A stretch of 64,000 nucleotides of DNA from Actomonas aquatica (GTDB lineage: Bacteria > Verrucomicrobiota > Verrucomicrobiia > Opitutales > Opitutaceae). Below are positions 44,034-52,613 of the stretch, in pieces; position 1 is the first letter of the stretch, and each line of letters begins with the position of its first letter. A program made the translations under genes and the position numbers. The stretch spans positions 4,956,001-5,020,000 of the forward strand of contig NZ_CP139781.1 in assembly GCF_019679435.2 (NCBI RefSeq), given 5' to 3'. The notes beneath the pieces are model-generated. The model was given only the letters and a program-made list of their open reading frames with translations. It searched no databases and was not told the origin of the DNA.

Positions 44034-46013
44034 ATGCTCGAATCCATCCAAGTCATCATTCCTGCGCTCGATGAAGCCGAGACCATCGGTGCGGTGGTGA
44101 CGGAGTTGCGCGAGCTGGGTCTCACGCGGATTCGGGTGATCGACAACGGCAGTCGCGACGCCACCGCGAACGTGGCGCGTGAGGCGGGCGCGGAGGTTAT
44201 CGCTGAAGCGCGGCGCGGTTACGGACAGGCGTGTTGGACCGGATATCAAAACCTCGATCCGGCGGTGGAGTGGGTGCTCTTCGCCGATGCCGATGGCAGC
44301 GACGAACTGAGCGATGTGACACGGATGGTGGCCGCGGCGCAGGAGGGGGCAGACTTCGTGCTGGGCGACCGGCGCGCGCGACCGGAAGGGCGGGCGGTGA
44401 TGACGCCGGTGCAGCATTTTGGCAATGGCCTGGCGACGACGCTGATCCGGCTCGGCTGGGGGCAACGTTATCACGATCTCGGGCCGTTGCGTTTGATCCG
44501 GCGCACGCTGCTGGAGCGCATCGACATGCGGGATCGCGGGTTTGGCTGGACGATCGAGATGCAGGTGCGGGCGGTCGAGGAAGGCGCGCGCATCGTGGAG
44601 CTGCCGGTGACCTACAAACCGCGGGCGGGCGGCAAGTCGAAGATCTCGGGCACGATCCGCGGCAGCGTGGCGGCAGGCACGATCATTTTGAGCACCTTGG
44701 CGGCGCGCTGGTGGCGCAAGCCGAGCGTGCACGGCCTGCGCGACAGTTGGGGCGGGGGACTGGTGCTGCTGGGTGCGGCGATGATGATGCCGTGGGGCGA
44801 CTTTGCTGAAGCGGGCACGGTGCCGTGGTTTTTGGGGGCGGCCGGGCTGATGTCGCTGGGCTGGCTCCTGAGCCTGGGTGGTCGGGCGCGGGCCGCATGG
44901 TGGTTTTGGGCGGTGGCGATTGGCGCGCGACTGGTGCTGCTGCCGATGGCGCCGGGCGACGACGTGTGGCGTTACCTGTGGGAAGGGCGCATGCAGTCGG
45001 CCGGCTTCTCGCCCTACCTGCACGCGCCGGACGATCTTTACCTGGTGACGTGGCGGGACGCGGCGTGGGCGTGGATCAACCACAAGGAATTTTCGGCCAT
45101 CTATCCGCCGCTGGCGCAGCTCGCATTACGGGCAGTGACGGTGGTGTCGACCTCGGTGCTGGCGATGAAACTGGCCTTCATCGCGGCCGATCTGGCGGTG
45201 GTGGCGCTGCTGGCCCGGCGCTTCGGGCGGGCGCGCACGCTGATCTATGCGTGGAATCCGCTGGTTATCTACGTGGGCGCGGGCGGGGCGCATTACGAGC
45301 CCCTGTTGGTGCTGGCGTTGGTGGCAGGTTGGCTGGCGTGGCCGGAGGGGACCGATGACGACGCGTGGGGCGGGCGGCCAGCGCAGCGGGGGCGGCGTTG
45401 GTTGGCGGCGTGGTGGCTGGGCGTGTCGGTCGGGTTGAAATGGATCACCGCGCCGCTGGTGGCGTGGATGGTGTGGGCGCGGCTGCGGGTCCGCGACTGG
45501 GCGGGGGCGGTGCAACTGGCGCTGCTGGGCGCGTTGCCGGTGGTGATCGGGCTGCTGTGGTTTCACTTCGAGTTTGGGCGGGTGGGGCCGCTGGCGCCGC
45601 GCGATTACGTGGCGTGGGCGCGCACGGCGGAGCTGATGCCGTGGCTGGTGGAGCAGGTGTGGCCGGCGACGGCGTCGCGCAACGGCATCGCGCTGGCGTT
45701 GTTCGTGCCGGTGGCGGCGTGGGTGTTTTTCCGCGCGCGGACGCTGACGGAGTTCGGCGAAGCCTTCCTGGTGGCGATGCTGCTCTTCGCGCCCTCGGTG
45801 CACGCCTGGTATTTTGTGTGGCTGGTGCCGTGGGCGGTGGCGACGCGCAACGCCGGGACGCTGGCGGTGAGTGTGAGTGCGTTTGTTTACTTCTGGCTGT
45901 GGCAGCGGTCGGCTGTCACCGGTGAGTGGATACAGACCCCGCTTGAAAAGCTTTTGTTGTGGGGTCCGCTAGTGTTGGGCTATGGATGGAGCATGCGGAA
46001 GGTTCGTCGATGA
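44034..46013 (+). CDS. GT2 (polyprenol-phosphate mannosyl/glucosyltransferase-like)::GT-C membrane transferase fusion
   Basis: 659 residues from the ATG at 44034 (MLESIQVIIPAL). Residues 1 to about 220 are a DPM1/GT2 domain: VIIPALDEAETIGAVV, VIDNGSRDATANVA, and LFADADGSDELSD as the metal-binding DxD. From about 235 to the end come about ten helices with SAIYPPLAQLALRA and GLKWITAPLVAWM, typical of GT-C/MptB-like lipid-linked sugar transferases. One chain could both make the lipid-linked sugar donor and use it on the other face of the membrane. The stop overlaps the next ATG by 4 bp. Confidence 0.85.
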   Translation: MLESIQVIIPALDEAETIGAVVTELRELGLTRIRVIDNGSRDATANVAREAGAEVIAEARRGYGQACWTGYQNLDPAVEWVLFADADGSDELSDVTRMVAAAQEGADFVLGDRRARPEGRAVMTPVQHFGNGLATTLIRLGWGQRYHDLGPLRLIRRTLLERIDMRDRGFGWTIEMQVRAVEEGARIVELPVTYKPRAGGKSKISGTIRGSVAAGTIILSTLAARWWRKPSVHGLRDSWGGGLVLLGAAMMMPWGDFAEAGTVPWFLGAAGLMSLGWLLSLGGRARAAWWFWAVAIGARLVLLPMAPGDDVWRYLWEGRMQSAGFSPYLHAPDDLYLVTWRDAAWAWINHKEFSAIYPPLAQLALRAVTVVSTSVLAMKLAFIAADLAVVALLARRFGRARTLIYAWNPLVIYVGAGGAHYEPLLVLALVAGWLAWPEGTDDDAWGGRPAQRGRRWLAAWWLGVSVGLKWITAPLVAWMVWARLRVRDWAGAVQLALLGALPVVIGLLWFHFEFGRVGPLAPRDYVAWARTAELMPWLVEQVWPATASRNGIALALFVPVAAWVFFRARTLTEFGEAFLVAMLLFAPSVHAWYFVWLVPWAVATRNAGTLAVSVSAFVYFWLWQRSAVTGEWIQTPLEKLLLWGPLVLGYGWSMRKVRR

Positions 46014-46621
46014 AGCCCACGGTATTGATGTTTGTGAAAGCGCCGGTGCTGGGCGCGGTGAAGACGCGGCTGGCGGCGACGGTGGGCGACGATGAAGCGC
46101 TGCGGGCGCACTGTTGGCTGGTGCAGCGGCAGGTGTCGCAGCTGCCGGCTGACTGGCCGCTGGAGGTGCATTACGCGCCGGGCACGGAGGCCGCGGAGGC
46201 GCAGATGCGCGAGTGGTTGGGCGAGGCGGACGGACGGACCTTTTGGCCGCAGCCGGAGGAGGATTTGGGCGGGCGTCTGCGGGCGGCGACGGCGGCGGCG
46301 TTTGGCCGGGAGGCGGAGGCGGTGTTGTTGATCGGCGGGGACTGTCCGGAGCTCGACGAAGCCGGTCTGCGTGACGCGGCGCGGGCGTTGGAGCGGGCGC
46401 CGGTGGTGTTGGGTCCGGCACGGGATGGCGGGTATTATTTGCTCGGCATGCGGCGGCCGCGGCTGGAGTTGCTCGATGGCATTGCCTGGAGCACCTCGGA
46501 GGTCGCGGCGCAGACGCGAGCGCGGGCGGACGAGGCGGGCGTGGCGGTGGCGGAGCTGCCGATGCGGGGGGACGTCGACACGGCGGAGGACTGGGCGCCG
46601 TGGGCGGAGCGGTTGCGTTGA
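46010..46621 (+). CDS. DUF2064 (TIGR04282-type) nucleotidyl/glycosyltransferase-like protein
   Basis: 203 residues from the ATG at 46010 (MKPTVLMFVKAP). The hallmark LMFVKAPVLGAVKTRLA, then LLIGGDCPELDEAGL, LGPARDGGYYLLGMR and AWSTSEV match the family often named rSAM/selenodomain-associated transferase 1. The fold is nucleotide-diphospho-sugar transferase-like; the reaction is not established. It is translationally coupled to the GT2::GT-C gene, so both probably serve one envelope-glycan pathway. Confidence 0.9.
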   Translation: MKPTVLMFVKAPVLGAVKTRLAATVGDDEALRAHCWLVQRQVSQLPADWPLEVHYAPGTEAAEAQMREWLGEADGRTFWPQPEEDLGGRLRAATAAAFGREAEAVLLIGGDCPELDEAGLRDAARALERAPVVLGPARDGGYYLLGMRRPRLELLDGIAWSTSEVAAQTRARADEAGVAVAELPMRGDVDTAEDWAPWAERLR

Positions 46622-46651
46622 GCGCGAGATCGGTCGAAGGTCCTCGCTTTC

Positions 46652-48139
46652 GTGGCTTCCGCTTCCCCCCATACCTCGCCTTTTGCGCGCCGCATCAAGT
46701 GGTGGCGGCAGCTGCGTTTTCGGGCGGCGCTGGCCATGATCGGTCTGTCGTTGCTGGTCACGGGGGCCTTGTTTGTGACCAACTACGTGCTGGGGCGGGC
46801 GGAGTTGCTGAACCAGTTTCAGATGCGGGTGGAGACGATCGCGGGCACAGGAGCGGTGGCGCTGCGCGGCGAGGATCTGGCGGTGATCGAGTTTCAACTC
46901 GATTACCTGACCGACGAGTTTCAGCAGGCGCGCGACATCCTGGAAGCCATCCGCACGCGCAATGAGTTGAACGAGCAGGAAATCTACATCCTGCGACCGG
47001 TGGATGAGGCGGATCCGTTTGAGACCGAGTTTGTGGTGATGACGGCGGCGGAGCCGTATATCGCGAACCGTTACCGCATCCGGGAGGCGAATCGGCAGGC
47101 TTATCTGCAGGCGCTGCGCGGGGGTGGGGTGAGCTCGACGGATATCTACGAGTCGGACGTGGGGGAGTGGATCAGCGGGTATGCGCCGATTCGTGACGAG
47201 GCGGGCGACATCGTGGCGGTGTTGGAGGTGGACCAACAGGTGCAACGCTACGATCGGGCGCTTCGGGAGAAACTGCTCATCGAAGCGCTGGTCACGGGGG
47301 CCGCGTTGTTGGTGGCGATGATGGCGGTGTTGTTCCTGGCCGGGCGGTTGACCGATGGCATCGAACGGCTGGCGGTGGCGATGAAGCGCTTTGAGCGCGG
47401 GGAGACGAACGTGCAGTTGGAGCTGAAGTCGCAGGACGAAATCGCGGCGATGGCGGAGACGTTTAACAGCATGGCGTATTCGGTGGGCGAGAAGCTGAAG
47501 TTGCTGCCCTTCGTGTCGCGTTTCACGGCGTCGGCGGTGGAGAAAAGCCGCTATCTGGAAAACTGGCTGGAAGGTCACGAAGTGGAAGCGGCGGTATTGG
47601 TCACGGATGTGCGCGGCTTCACGCGGTCGTCGGCCGACATGGCGCCGGCGGAGTTGCTGCGGCGGCTGAATGATTTGTTGGCGTTGCAGACGGAGGTGGT
47701 GCACGCGCATGGCGGCGACGTGGACAAGTTTATGGGCGACTCGGTGCTGGCGGTGTTCAGTGGCGGGGGCGACGCGTTGGAGCGGGCGGTGCGCTGCGCG
47801 TGTGAGCTGATGTCGCGGGTGCAGAAACAGACGCACGAATGGCCGCAAGGCTGGGCCTTGGGGGCGGCGGTGAATCACGGCAAAGTGGTGGTGGGAGCGG
47901 TCGGGTCGACGGCGCGGCGGGATTACACGGTCATCGGCGATGTGGTGAATCAGGCGGCGCACCTGTGCGGAGCGGCCGGCGCGTGGGAGCTGTTGTTGCC
48001 GCCGACCCACTGGGTGCGGTTGCCGCCGGAGTTGCAGGCGTATTTTCCGGCGGAGGTGCCGGTGAAAACCAAGCACCGCGAGGACGCCGTCATGATGCGG
48101 ACGCATCAACGTTGCGGGATCACGCAAACGCCGTGGTGA
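46652..48139 (+). CDS. Membrane class III adenylate-cyclase-like protein lacking the transition-state Arg
   Basis: 495 residues from a GTG at 46652. Helices at about 27-48 and 210-232 flank an extracytoplasmic sensor with GYAPIRDEAGDIVAVLEVD. HAMP follows, and the cyclase domain is at about 310-470. Metal ligands D319 (VLVTDVRGF) and D363 (KFMGDSV), the adenine-type K359 and D430 (TVIGDVVN) and N433 are present. The residue four after N433, normally Arg, is H437 (VNQAAHL). The protein may be weakly active or a sensor. Its end overlaps the next GTG by 4 bp, so it is in the glycosyltransferase operon. Confidence 0.87.
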   Translation: MASASPHTSPFARRIKWWRQLRFRAALAMIGLSLLVTGALFVTNYVLGRAELLNQFQMRVETIAGTGAVALRGEDLAVIEFQLDYLTDEFQQARDILEAIRTRNELNEQEIYILRPVDEADPFETEFVVMTAAEPYIANRYRIREANRQAYLQALRGGGVSSTDIYESDVGEWISGYAPIRDEAGDIVAVLEVDQQVQRYDRALREKLLIEALVTGAALLVAMMAVLFLAGRLTDGIERLAVAMKRFERGETNVQLELKSQDEIAAMAETFNSMAYSVGEKLKLLPFVSRFTASAVEKSRYLENWLEGHEVEAAVLVTDVRGFTRSSADMAPAELLRRLNDLLALQTEVVHAHGGDVDKFMGDSVLAVFSGGGDALERAVRCACELMSRVQKQTHEWPQGWALGAAVNHGKVVVGAVGSTARRDYTVIGDVVNQAAHLCGAAGAWELLLPPTHWVRLPPELQAYFPAEVPVKTKHREDAVMMRTHQRCGITQTPW

Positions 48140-49410
48140 CGAAGCCGGCAGGTCGGGACGCGGTGCTGTGGGCGGCGGGCGGACTCGTTGCTGGGGCGGT
48201 GGCGTGGCTGGCCTGGCGGGCGGAAGCGCCGGACGCACGGTCTTGGCTGGCGGTGGTGCACGCGGTGGGCTGGCTGGCGATCGGGGCCGTGGTGTGGCGA
48301 GGGCGGGAGAGTCGCCGGGCGTGGTGGATCGTGGCAGGGTTGGGGCTGTTGTTTCGGCTGCTTGGAGTGGGCACCGCGCCGAGCTGGGAGGATGACTACC
48401 ATCGGTATCTGTGGGACGGATACGTCACAGTCACGAAGGGGGATCCCTATGCCGAACCCCCGCTGGCGGGTTTCCAGGCTGAGCGGGAGGTGCCGGAAGC
48501 GGTCGCGGAGGCGTTGGATGGGATCAACAATCCGGACATCCCGACGATCTACGGGCCGGTGTCGCAGGGGCTGTTTGCGGGGGCGGCGTGGTTGGTGCCC
48601 GGGTCGTTTCTCACGCTGAAGCTGGGGCTGATTCTCGTCGAGATGCTCGGGTGGATTGTGCTGCGGCGGCACCTGCGCTGGTCGGCGTGGGTGTTGGTCT
48701 GGTGGTGTCCGCTGGCGGTGACCGAGATCGGTTTTGCGGGGCATCCGGAGGCGCTGGGCGTGGGGCTTACGGCGATCGCGCTGGCGGCGTGGGGTGAGGG
48801 GCGAGGGGGGCGGTCGGCGTTGGCGATGGCGGCGGCGACGGCGGTGAAACCGTTTGGCGCGGTGCTGGCGCCGTTTCTGGCGTGGCGTTTCGGGTGGCGG
48901 GCGGTGGTGGTGGGGCTGGGCGGCTGGATGCTGTGTTACCTGCCGTTCTGGCTGCAGGGCTCGGTCGGCGAGTGGCCGGCGGTGCGAGCGATGTCGCAGA
49001 CCTTTGAATACAATTCAACCGGCTTCGCGGTGCTGGCTGGCGTGATGCCCGATGCCGTGGCGCGGCGGGTCGCAGGGCTGCTGGCGGTGGTCGCGGCGAT
49101 GTTGTTTTTCTGGCGGTGGTCCCGGGGCGACCGGGCGGCATTGCCGCCGGGCGCGGCGATCCTGGGCGTGGCGTTGTTGTTATCGCCGGTGGTGAATCCA
49201 TGGTATGCGCTGTGGCTGCTGCCGTGGCTGGCGCTGCGGCCGACGGGTTGGGGCGTGGGCGTGCTGATAGCGGTGCCGCTGGCTTACACGCACGGCTGGG
49301 GAGGGACGATGGGTGCGGGCGTGGATTACACGCACCCGTGGTGGACGCGGCCGCTGGAGGTGGTCGTCGTGATCGGGGGAGCGGTGGCGTTTAAAAAGCT
49401 AAAAAGCTGA
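48136..49410 (+). CDS. GT-C/GT87-like polytopic membrane glycosyltransferase
   Basis: About 424 residues from the GTG at 48136, which overlaps the cyclase TGA in a GTGA pattern. There are about eleven hydrophobic segments. An acidic, Tyr-rich loop after helix three (WEDDYHRYLWDGYVTVTKGD) is typical of GT-C enzymes that use polyprenol-linked sugars, as are TIYGPVSQGLFAGAAWL, FAGHPEALGVGLTAI and VVNPWYALWLLPWL. The acceptor is unknown. With the upstream GT2::GT-C fusion it suggests stepwise building of a surface glycan. Confidence 0.82.
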   Translation: MTKPAGRDAVLWAAGGLVAGAVAWLAWRAEAPDARSWLAVVHAVGWLAIGAVVWRGRESRRAWWIVAGLGLLFRLLGVGTAPSWEDDYHRYLWDGYVTVTKGDPYAEPPLAGFQAEREVPEAVAEALDGINNPDIPTIYGPVSQGLFAGAAWLVPGSFLTLKLGLILVEMLGWIVLRRHLRWSAWVLVWWCPLAVTEIGFAGHPEALGVGLTAIALAAWGEGRGGRSALAMAAATAVKPFGAVLAPFLAWRFGWRAVVVGLGGWMLCYLPFWLQGSVGEWPAVRAMSQTFEYNSTGFAVLAGVMPDAVARRVAGLLAVVAAMLFFWRWSRGDRAALPPGAAILGVALLLSPVVNPWYALWLLPWLALRPTGWGVGVLIAVPLAYTHGWGGTMGAGVDYTHPWWTRPLEVVVVIGGAVAFKKLKS

Positions 49411-49434
49411 AACGCGGAAAACGGTGGCGCCGGT

Positions 49435-50316
49435 TTAGAATCGGAACGAGGCGGCGGCGATGAGGACGTTTTTCTTGGGCGTGTTTTCGCCTTCGAGGGT
49501 GCGGGCGTAGCCGAGGCTGAGCGTGGCGGTGGGGCGCCAGGCGTAGGTGAGGCCGAGTTCCACGGTGCGGTTCTTTTCCCGCACGTCGGTGAAGCGTGCG
49601 AGGGTGAAGCCGGGGCCGAGAATATCGATGCCACCCACGGATTGTTTTTCGCGCAGGCCGAGGGAAAGGGTGAAGGCGTCGATCGTCTTGTAGGCGCCGA
49701 TACTGGCTTCCCATTCGTCGGGCGTGGAGGTGCTGACGAAGCGGTAGGTGAAGTCGCCGTAGAGGCCGGCGTTGGCGGCCAGGAGCTGTTTGCCGAATTT
49801 GACGCCGAGTTCGAAACCATCGGCGCCGTCGGACACGGCGTTGAGAAAGCCGGTGTCGTAAGTGCCGGCGAGGATGGCGCCGGCGCGCAGGGTGATGGTG
49901 GGGGCGGCTTCGTTGAGGCTGCGGAATTCGTCGAGGATGCGCCAAGACGCGCCGAGGCGGATGTCGGTGAGACCGTCGCGCACCTCCTGACCGTCGGTGG
50001 TGAGCACGAGTCCGCCGAGGGGGCCGCCCTGGTAGTTGACCGTCGAGTAGCCGGCGGTGGCATCGAGGGCGAAGTCGGGCGCGAGGCCGTATTCAAATTC
50101 CACCGACGCCGTGGTTTGGGTGAGGTGGCCGGGCAGGGTGGCGAGGTTGTCGTCGAACCAAAAGTCGGTGGCCCACTGCACGGAGACGTTGGGGTGCAGG
50201 TAGCTGGTGCCGGGTGCCGGAATGTAGGCGGTGGAGGCCGAGGTTGAGGTGAGCGACAGCAGACCGAGGGCGAGCAGGGCGACCGGGCGCAAGAGGGAAG
50301 AGGTTAAGGGACGCAT
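49435..50316 (-). CDS. Outer-membrane beta-barrel protein of unknown function
   Basis: 293 residues. The signal peptide ends near STSAST. The mature part reads as alternating strands (NVSVQWATDFWFDDN, RLGASWRILDEF, TVELGLTYAWRPT) and ends AAASFRF, as expected for an assembled barrel. It is coupled to the gene upstream by a one-base overlap (TGATG). It may be a transport or assembly partner of that protein. No closer family was recognised. Confidence 0.8.
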   Translation of the reverse strand: MRPLTSSLLRPVALLALGLLSLTSTSASTAYIPAPGTSYLHPNVSVQWATDFWFDDNLATLPGHLTQTTASVEFEYGLAPDFALDATAGYSTVNYQGGPLGGLVLTTDGQEVRDGLTDIRLGASWRILDEFRSLNEAAPTITLRAGAILAGTYDTGFLNAVSDGADGFELGVKFGKQLLAANAGLYGDFTYRFVSTSTPDEWEASIGAYKTIDAFTLSLGLREKQSVGGIDILGPGFTLARFTDVREKNRTVELGLTYAWRPTATLSLGYARTLEGENTPKKNVLIAAASFRF

Positions 50317-50711
50317 CAGGCAGAGTCCTCCGTGAGGCGGAAGCGCAGTTCCAAATAATAGATCAGGGCGTCGAGGCTGGCGGCGTCGAGTTGTTGGGCC
50401 AGGCGGGGCACATCGAGTTTGGCGCTGGCGCGGCTGGGAATGCGGTCGACGACGGTAGTGAGTCGGGCGGCGTTATTTTCGACCAGAGAGGCATCGGCAC
50501 GGGTGCCGGAGGAGAAATTGGCGCGGCCGCTGTAGATGGATTTGCCGAGGTTGTAGGCCTCGGGATCGATGTTGCGCACGACATCGGCGCGAAGACGCGG
50601 CGGCGCGGGCGGATAGGTGCCGGAGGCGTGCAGGGACAGGGAGCCGAGGAGGCAACCACACGCGGAGGCCAGAGCGAGACGTCTAATTAGGGGGCGATGA
50701 CGCAGAGGCAT
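50316..50711 (-). CDS. Small secreted protein, cytochrome-c-like layout without heme motif
   Basis: 131 residues from the ATG at 50711 (MPLRHRPLIRRLA). The signal peptide ends around LHASG. The segments DPEAYNLGKSIYSGRANFSS and LDVPRLAQQLDAASLDALIY with YYLELRF resemble the start and end helices of small c-type cytochromes, but no CxxCH is present. It may be a heme-less relative or a chance resemblance. It is translationally coupled to the barrel-protein gene downstream. Confidence 0.7.
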   Translation of the reverse strand: MPLRHRPLIRRLALASACGCLLGSLSLHASGTYPPAPPRLRADVVRNIDPEAYNLGKSIYSGRANFSSGTRADASLVENNAARLTTVVDRIPSRASAKLDVPRLAQQLDAASLDALIYYLELRFRLTEDSA

Positions 50712-50800
50712 TCCCCTCAAAGGACGGAGGATACCGGGCGCGGTCAAACGGGGGAACTACTTAGGGGGCGGTGGAGCGGGCGGGGTGGGGAACCCTGCGG

Positions 50801-51082
50801 CGGAGCGCGAGCGAGCTCGCGGCCTACATCGAGGGGGCGTGAGCGGAGTGTAGGCTGCGAGTTTACTCGCGCTGCGTTGCCTCTCTGCGACCGGGGTCAA
50901 CGACCCCGGCTACAGCGGAGGTGGCGTGGTGCGTGAGCCGAAATCTCGATGTAGGGCCGTCGCTGGCGACGTGCCGCGGGCGCAGGGGCAGGGCGCGGCG
51001 TGCCGCAAGCGGCAGCCCTACAGCTGGAAATCGACGCGGAGTAAGCGTCAGGCGGCGTTGTAGCCGAGGTCGGTGACCTCGG
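50801..51082. repeat. Cluster of six variable-stem palindromes
   Basis: Six short hairpins in 280 bp: GGAGCGCGAGCGAGCTCGCG with CCTACA (50801-50827), TGTAGGCTGCGAGTTTACTC with GCG (50848-50876), ACCGGGGTCAACGACCCCGG with CTAC (50889-50915), TGTAGGGCCGTCGCTGGCGA with CGTGCC (50950-50978), GTGCCGCAAGCGGCAGCCCT with ACA (50998-51022) and TAGCCGAGGTCGGTGACCTC with GG (51061-51082). All share a TGTAG or CTACA edge. There is no gene between 50712 and 51098. Confidence 0.85.
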
Positions 51083-51098
51083 TTCCGATGGGGCGGGC

Positions 51099-52535
51099 TC
51101 AGCGGACGGTGCGCAGTTGCACGCTGTCGACGAAGCGGTCGTTGGAGAGGATGTCGGTGGCGACGATGAGTTTGTCGCCGACTTGGACGCGTTGGTTGCG
51201 CTGCAGGAGGCGGATGGCGTTGTCGATCGTGTCGTTGGGGTCGGAGGCCAGCGGCATGACAAAGGGATCAACACCGCGGAGGATGCGCAGGTGACGCAGC
51301 GTCTGCACGCTGTTGGTCATGGCGAAGATCGGCGCGCGAGCGGGACGCAGGGCGGCGAGGGCAGCGGCGTTAAAACCGCGGCGGGTAAAGGTGAGGATGG
51401 CGCTGTTGGGCAGCTCGTTGGCGAGCACGACGGCGGATTGCAGGACCTTGATCTTTTCGCCGTCGAGCAGGGCTGGTTCTTCGAAGACGAGTTCACCTTC
51501 GGCTTCGATGCGGCGGGCGATGCGGTCGAGGGTGCGCACGCATTCGAGGGGGTATTTGCCGACGGTGGTTTCGCCGGAGAGCATGACGCAGTCGGCTTCT
51601 TCGTAGACGGCGTTGGCGACGTCGGTGATCTCGGCGCGGGTAGGCACCGGCGAGGTGATCATCGATTCGAGCATGTGGGTGGCGATGATCACGGCGCGGC
51701 CGCGGTCGAAGCAGGCGCGCACGGCGCGGCGTTGGATGACGGGCAGGTCTTCGATGGGGCACTCGATGCCGAGGTCACCGCGGGCGACCATGAGGGCGTC
51801 GCACTCCTCGATGATCTCCTCGAGGTTGGTGATGGCGGACTGGTCCTCGATTTTGGCGATGATGCGGGCCTTGGATTTGTTCTCCTGCAGGAAGGTGCGC
51901 AGGGCGGTGATGTCGCTGCCTTCGCGCACGAAGGAGAGGGCGATGAAGTCGATGCCCTCCTCGATGGCGACGAGGGTATCGCGGCGGTCTTTCTCGGTGA
52001 AGGCGGGCAGGCTGACGCGCACGCCGGGCAGGTTGATGTGGCGGCGGGACGTGAGCTGGCCGGAGATGAGCACCTTGCAACGGATGCGGGGGCCGACTTT
52101 TTCGAGCACCTCAAAGCGCATGAGGCCGTTGTCGACGAGCACGATGTCGCCGACCGAGATGTCCTCGATGAGGTTCTCGTAATTGACGTCGACGGAGCGG
52201 ATTTCCTCGGGGCTGTCGTCGGCGGTGCCGGGGCGAACGCTGAAATCGAAGGTCTCGCCGGCCTTGAGATCGATGGGCGCCTCGACGTCGCCGGTGCGGA
52301 TTTCCGGGCCCTTGATGTCCATCATGATGGCGATCTCGCGACCGACCTTTTGGGACACCTCGCGGATGCGGCGGACGATCATGCGGGTCCACTCGTGGTT
52401 GGCGTGAGCCATGTTGATGCGAGCGACATCGGCGCCTTGGCGGATGAGTTGCTCGAGCATCTCTTCGCTCTGGGTGGCGGGACCGAGAGTGAAAACGACT
52501 TTGGTGCAGCGGGGGCGACGGGAGGCTTCGTCCAT
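51099..52535 (-). CDS. pyk: Pyruvate kinase
   Basis: 478 residues from the ATG at 52535 (MDEASRRPRCTKVVFTLGPA), the standard single-domain-set length. It converts phosphoenolpyruvate and ADP to pyruvate and ATP in glycolysis. Motifs: ARINMAHANHEWT, IMMDIKGPEIRTG, the catalytic Lys in IIAKIEDQSAI, VARGDLGIE, IATHMLESM and LSGETTVGKYPLECV. The C-terminal regulatory domain is complete. The gene follows a metallo-hydrolase gene by about 80 bp on the same strand, and a palindrome cluster lies beyond its 3' end. Confidence 0.96.
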   Translation of the reverse strand: MDEASRRPRCTKVVFTLGPATQSEEMLEQLIRQGADVARINMAHANHEWTRMIVRRIREVSQKVGREIAIMMDIKGPEIRTGDVEAPIDLKAGETFDFSVRPGTADDSPEEIRSVDVNYENLIEDISVGDIVLVDNGLMRFEVLEKVGPRIRCKVLISGQLTSRRHINLPGVRVSLPAFTEKDRRDTLVAIEEGIDFIALSFVREGSDITALRTFLQENKSKARIIAKIEDQSAITNLEEIIEECDALMVARGDLGIECPIEDLPVIQRRAVRACFDRGRAVIIATHMLESMITSPVPTRAEITDVANAVYEEADCVMLSGETTVGKYPLECVRTLDRIARRIEAEGELVFEEPALLDGEKIKVLQSAVVLANELPNSAILTFTRRGFNAAALAALRPARAPIFAMTNSVQTLRHLRILRGVDPFVMPLASDPNDTIDNAIRLLQRNQRVQVGDKLIVATDILSNDRFVDSVQLRTVR

Positions 52536-52613
52536 GGTTCGGGCGAGAATGCGGGCCGAAGCACGGGCGGCAACTGGCAACTGTCGTCTAACGGGTGACG
52601 ATTGGGTTGCCCG

